Source: CBDBBY01 sp965203215 (GTDB taxonomy: Bacteria > Pseudomonadota > Alphaproteobacteria > Rhodobacterales > Rhodobacteraceae). Taken from it: DNA of 64,000 nt. The stretch spans positions 3,906,001 to 3,970,000 of the forward strand of contig CBDBBY010000001.1 of assembly GCA_965203215.1 (NCBI GenBank), read 5' to 3'. Position 1 is the stretch's first letter. The number at the start of each line of letters is the position of its first letter. Position numbers and translations under genes: made by a program. Below, piece by piece: positions 60,808 to 64,000 of this stretch. Below the pieces are notes generated by a model. It made no database searches and had not been told where the DNA came from. It worked only from the letters and a program-made list of their open reading frames with translations.

Positions 60808-62497
60808 CCATTCCGACCTTAACATCAAGCACGACCTGTCGTTTCTCCTCTCGGATCACCTTCAACGCCCTGTCCAATGCACCGGGAAGGTCTTCTGCAA
60901 GCTCCACCGTCTCGGCATAGCACCCGCTGGCAGCGGCAATGTCGCCAAATGCAGGCGTTGGCATGAAGGGGATAGTGGGCACATGGTTCGCCTTTGAGGC
61001 CGCTCCGTCAGGATAGATGTCGAGCGTTGAAATACGAACGGCATCCCAACTTCCATTGTTCAGGATTACGGTCAGGAGTGGCAAACCCTGTGCCGCCGCA
61101 ACTTGATGGCATGCCATAGGGTTGGCGAACATATAGCTGCCGTCGCCAACAACGCAGACCGTCAATTTATCCCGGTTGGCAAGCTGGTATCCCAAAGCTG
61201 CTGGTAGCGCCCAACCCAGTCCACCAGCTTGTGTATTGCCGAACCACTGGTTGGGCCCAGGAACGCGATAAAGCGGCAACGGGCCACCGCGTTCACCGAA
61301 TATGGTTCCGTCGCCCAGTACGTCCGAGATGCACTTCGCAATCCATGGTTTGTTGGCAAGCCCTTGTCGGCCCGCATCCACCTTCGCGTCGATGCGATCC
61401 CTGAAGGTGTTATGGCGCTCTTCGATATGTGCTTGGCGTTCGGGATTGGAAGAGCCCGGCAATACGGTTCGAAGCGCCCTCAGGCCGGCAAGGGTGTTGC
61501 ATTGAATGGCCTGTGTGGTCTTGTAACCACGGACAGGAATGCGTGTGAAAAGTGGGTCTGGGCCGAGATGAATAACTTCAGCATCTGGTGCTGGGCTGGC
61601 TTTTGCCTCGATCCAAGCGACGCTTGCATCGACGACCAAAACAACGTCCGCGTCTGGTAGGTGGGCAGCAATGTTGCCACCGACTGCATTCGGGAAGTCT
61701 GTCGGCAGCACATTGCGGGTAACGAAGACCCCGCTGATCGCAATCGAATTCTCAGTTGCGATGGCTTGAAGCTCGGCGCTGACTTCACCCGCTGCATCGC
61801 CACGCGAACAAATGATCAGTGGGTTCTTTGCATTCGCAAGTTTTTTTGCACATTCCAAGATAGCCGCTGGATCGGGATGGGTGATGGACGGGGCGACCTG
61901 AACCGGATCATTCGGCTTGTCCGTCAATTCGCACAGCGGTTCGCGGGGCAGCGACATGTAGACCGAACCCTGCGGTTCCATCCGTGCCACAGCACACCCC
62001 CTGCTCACCAAGTCAGCGGCGTTTTCAGCATAGCGCAGTTCGTAGTCCCATTTGACCGCTTCACGCACCAGGGCGGTTTGATCGAACATCTCTTGACCGT
62101 ATTGGATGGGGGTATGACGACTGCCCATCCGGTCGCCCTCGGTCAACGGGTTTCTGCCTGAGATCATGAAAACTGGCACGTTGTCAGAATGGGCATTTAG
62201 AAGGCCCATGGTCGCATTTGCCAGCCCCACGTTCACGTGGACAGCCGCTGCTTGCATCTGGCCCGTTGCCAAGAAATAGCCGTGGGCCATGGAAACCACC
62301 ACATTCTCGTGTGCTGCCGGAATGGCTTCTGGGATTGCATCGGACTCGGCAGCGGCCAATGCCTCAATCACCGGAGCGAAATCGCTTCCTGGGTTTATGA
62401 AGAGCTTGTCCACCCCATTAGATTTGAGCGACCGTAGTATTGCCTCACCGGCCGAAACGCGGGTGTCGGCTTCGATTTGAACTTGTTGTTTGTTCAT
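60791..62497 (-). CDS. ThDP-dependent decarboxylase (benzoylformate decarboxylase/acetolactate synthase-like)
   Basis: A 568-residue ThDP enzyme. The activating Glu lies in AAHENVVVSMAHGY, and the cofactor motif runs from VVGDGSYMF to ILNNGSWD. The N-terminus and the GGNIAAHLPDADVVLVVD central region resemble benzoylformate-type decarboxylases more than AHAS, and no AHAS small subunit is present. It may decarboxylate an aromatic or dienoic 2-oxo acid. The gene overlaps the aldehyde dehydrogenase stop as ATGA and the next hydrolase start, so the three form one translationally coupled operon (decarboxylase between ALDH and hydrolase). Confidence 0.82.
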   Translation of the reverse strand: MNKQQVQIEADTRVSAGEAILRSLKSNGVDKLFINPGSDFAPVIEALAAAESDAIPEAIPAAHENVVVSMAHGYFLATGQMQAAAVHVNVGLANATMGLLNAHSDNVPVFMISGRNPLTEGDRMGSRHTPIQYGQEMFDQTALVREAVKWDYELRYAENAADLVSRGCAVARMEPQGSVYMSLPREPLCELTDKPNDPVQVAPSITHPDPAAILECAKKLANAKNPLIICSRGDAAGEVSAELQAIATENSIAISGVFVTRNVLPTDFPNAVGGNIAAHLPDADVVLVVDASVAWIEAKASPAPDAEVIHLGPDPLFTRIPVRGYKTTQAIQCNTLAGLRALRTVLPGSSNPERQAHIEERHNTFRDRIDAKVDAGRQGLANKPWIAKCISDVLGDGTIFGERGGPLPLYRVPGPNQWFGNTQAGGLGWALPAALGYQLANRDKLTVCVVGDGSYMFANPMACHQVAAAQGLPLLTVILNNGSWDAVRISTLDIYPDGAASKANHVPTIPFMPTPAFGDIAAASGCYAETVELAEDLPGALDRALKVIREEKRQVVLDVKVGMDDGEK

Positions 62498-63978
62498 TGG
62501 CCTTCTCCATAAATGCGGGTGGTCACGGTTTGGGGCAGCGACGAAAATTCGAGGCTAAGCCGTCCGCCTTGGTCTCCAACGCCGCTGGCACCAGCACCTG
62601 TAAGGGGGCTCAACAGGTCGCGAATTTGCCAGGAATTGATCCAGGCGTGACCAACCCTGATTTGCGGGGCGACACGGTGGGCCCGGCTGATGTTTTCTGT
62701 CCAGATTGAGGTAGCGAGACCGTAATCGGTGTCGTTGGCCAACGCGATTGCCTCGTTCTCTTCATCAAATTGGGCCACGTGCAGGACGGGACCGAAGACC
62801 TCTTGCTTCACAAAGCGGGCATCTTCGGGAAGACCCACCGCAATGGACGGCTGGATGAAGGCCCCACTATCGCGTTCATCTCCAAATTCCGGGATGCCGC
62901 CCCCGGCGACAAACTCACCGCCGTCTTCTGGTACTGTGTCGAGCAGCCCTTTAACTTTGTCTCGGTGGCCTTTGCTGATCAGCGGGCCAATGTTGAAGCC
63001 GTTGTGGGACTTCTCACCAACCACAATGCCGTTCGCGATGGCGGACATTCGGTCCACGTATTCATCGAAACGTGAGCGGTGCACATAGACCCGTTCGGTG
63101 CAGAAACAAATCTGGCCACAGTTGAAAAAAGCGGATCGGGTCATGCCTTCGGCAACGTGGTCCATAACCGCATCTTCGAACACCAGGGCCGCGTTCTTTC
63201 CGCCCAGTTCCAGAGACACCTCTCGCAGGCCAGTGGCGGCGGATTTCATGATCGCGGACCCTGTGCCGCTTTCTCCTGTGAAGGTAATGGCATCAACCTT
63301 GGGATGGGATGTCAGGTATCCGCCCGCCGAACCGTGTCCAAAGCCGTGCAGCAGCGAGAAAGCCCCATCGGGTATATCCGACGCGGCGACGACCTCGGCC
63401 AAAACCGTTGCGGATGACGGCGTTTCCTCTGATGGTTTCAAGATCGCCGCATTGCCCATGACGAGAGCCGGAGCAACTTTCATCGCGGCCATCAAAAGCG
63501 GGACGTTCCAAGGGCAAATACAGGCGATCACACCCTTTGGGCGTCGGGTTGTGTACCATATACCTTTGAAGCCAAGTTCACCGCCGAATTGCGAGGAACG
63601 GTTTTCCATCGTCAATGCGGCGTCAGCATAAGCGTGGAAAAGCCGAGCGGCCCTTGCCCCGTCGAAGGTGTTGGCCTGCCAATAGCTGCGGCCTGTGTCG
63701 GCGACATCCGCCTCTACCAAATCATCGACCCGTCTCAAAAGCTTGTCTGCGAAGTCGTGGATGATGGCGAGGCGTTCCTTCATCGGCAGTGCGCCCCATG
63801 AACCGCTTTTCGCACCGATTGAAACTTCGCGACCAGCCAGAACGGCGTCGTTGACCATGGCCTCGGACGCTTCATGTACCGACGCCACCAGCGAACCATC
63901 GAATGGGCTGCGCTTTTCGAAGGTCTGGTCTGATGCTCTCCACTCTCCGGCGACGAAGTTTTTCAATTCCTTGGTCAT
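62494..63978 (-). CDS. Aldehyde dehydrogenase (2-hydroxymuconic-semialdehyde dehydrogenase-like)
   Basis: A 494-residue NAD(P)+ aldehyde dehydrogenase. CPWNVPLL binds the cofactor; the general-base Glu is in SLELGGKNAALV; the catalytic Cys is in NCGQICFC; FGPVLHVAQFD is the late conserved block. The C-terminus WINSWQIRDLLSPLTGAG resembles dehydrogenases that act on 2-hydroxymuconic semialdehyde, the product of the extradiol dioxygenase encoded in this cluster. I chose the ATG at 63978; the upstream one adds six residues. It heads the operon with the ThDP decarboxylase and hydrolase. Confidence 0.9.
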   Translation of the reverse strand: MTKELKNFVAGEWRASDQTFEKRSPFDGSLVASVHEASEAMVNDAVLAGREVSIGAKSGSWGALPMKERLAIIHDFADKLLRRVDDLVEADVADTGRSYWQANTFDGARAARLFHAYADAALTMENRSSQFGGELGFKGIWYTTRRPKGVIACICPWNVPLLMAAMKVAPALVMGNAAILKPSEETPSSATVLAEVVAASDIPDGAFSLLHGFGHGSAGGYLTSHPKVDAITFTGESGTGSAIMKSAATGLREVSLELGGKNAALVFEDAVMDHVAEGMTRSAFFNCGQICFCTERVYVHRSRFDEYVDRMSAIANGIVVGEKSHNGFNIGPLISKGHRDKVKGLLDTVPEDGGEFVAGGGIPEFGDERDSGAFIQPSIAVGLPEDARFVKQEVFGPVLHVAQFDEENEAIALANDTDYGLATSIWTENISRAHRVAPQIRVGHAWINSWQIRDLLSPLTGAGASGVGDQGGRLSLEFSSLPQTVTTRIYGEGQ

Positions 63979-64000
63979 GCAAACCTCTTGGGCCATGGGC

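Noticed and set aside
60791..62497. Acetolactate synthase large subunit (ilvB)
   Set aside because: There is no small subunit gene, and the operon (aldehyde dehydrogenase, hydrolase) is catabolic; a benzoylformate-type decarboxylase fits better.
1..64000. CRISPR array
   Set aside because: No regularly spaced short direct repeats were seen anywhere in the window.

Overview
The window looks like alphaproteobacterial chromosome at moderately high GC. Support comes from a close RutR homologue, an rplY-pth pair, an NAD-linked formate dehydrogenase of the NuoE/NuoF-plus-molybdopterin type and a LigM-type tetrahydrofolate O-demethylase. The genus cannot be named from sequence alone. Core housekeeping genes (trpB 3' end, pth, rplY, trpA, ychF, ileS, truA, tRNA-Ser) are interleaved with decayed insertion sequences and accessory modules, so this is a rearranged, mosaic segment.

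Layout. (1) 1-3.7 kb: trpB 3' end, a DUF2237 gene, pth, rplY and an FMN alpha-hydroxy-acid dehydrogenase. (2) 3.7-9.8 kb: an accessory block with an IS21/IS630 remnant, an AlbA_2/Schlafen-type gene, two short inverted-repeat units, a TrlF-type SMC-like ATPase and an ISAs1 remnant. (3) 9.8-11.5 kb: trpA, far from trpB and on the other strand, and two tandem PhnB-like VOC genes. (4) 11.7-22.3 kb: formyl/formate metabolism, with fdhA, a fused NuoE-NuoF fdhB, fhs, frc, a ThDP-dependent 2-hydroxyacyl-CoA lyase/oxalyl-CoA decarboxylase-like gene and a GntR regulator with a perfect palindromic operator. (5) 22.6-30 kb: a C5 cytosine methyltransferase, ychF and a striking ORF in which isoleucyl-tRNA synthetase continues in frame into an AT-rich GHKL (MORC/MutL-like) ATPase. 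(6) 30-42.6 kb: truA, then a complete reductive pyrimidine degradation locus (preT, preA, hydantoinase, amidohydrolase, omega-aminotransferase, an NMT1-type ABC importer) around a divergent rutR. (7) 42.8-50.6 kb: a module (polar amino-acid ABC importer, LuxR-type regulator, class V aminotransferase, inositol-monophosphatase-like enzyme) bounded by a 189/190-bp direct repeat of the 3' end of the next gene, a glutaryl-CoA-dehydrogenase-like gene, with an IS4/Tn5-type transposase remnant at the right edge. (8) 52.2-54.8 kb: tRNA-Ser(GCU), a toxin/antitoxin-like pair, a small conserved gene and a serine resolvase. (9) 55-64 kb: an aromatic-catabolism cluster with an extradiol dioxygenase, a LigM-like O-demethylase, LysR and TetR regulators, two alpha/beta hydrolases (one frameshifted), a ThDP decarboxylase and an aldehyde dehydrogenase.

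How the genes fit together. Formate and one-carbon units are a recurring theme. Frc and its ThDP partner would release formyl-CoA and formate, Fhs charges formate onto tetrahydrofolate, FdhAB oxidises formate to CO2 with NAD+, and LigM puts aromatic methyl groups onto tetrahydrofolate. The pyrimidine locus would take uracil or thymine to beta-alanine and then malonate semialdehyde under RutR control. The candidate for something new is the ileS-GHKL ATPase fusion with its nearby cytosine methyltransferase: a MORC/MutL-like restriction-type ATPase apparently captured at the end of an essential gene by loss of one stop codon.
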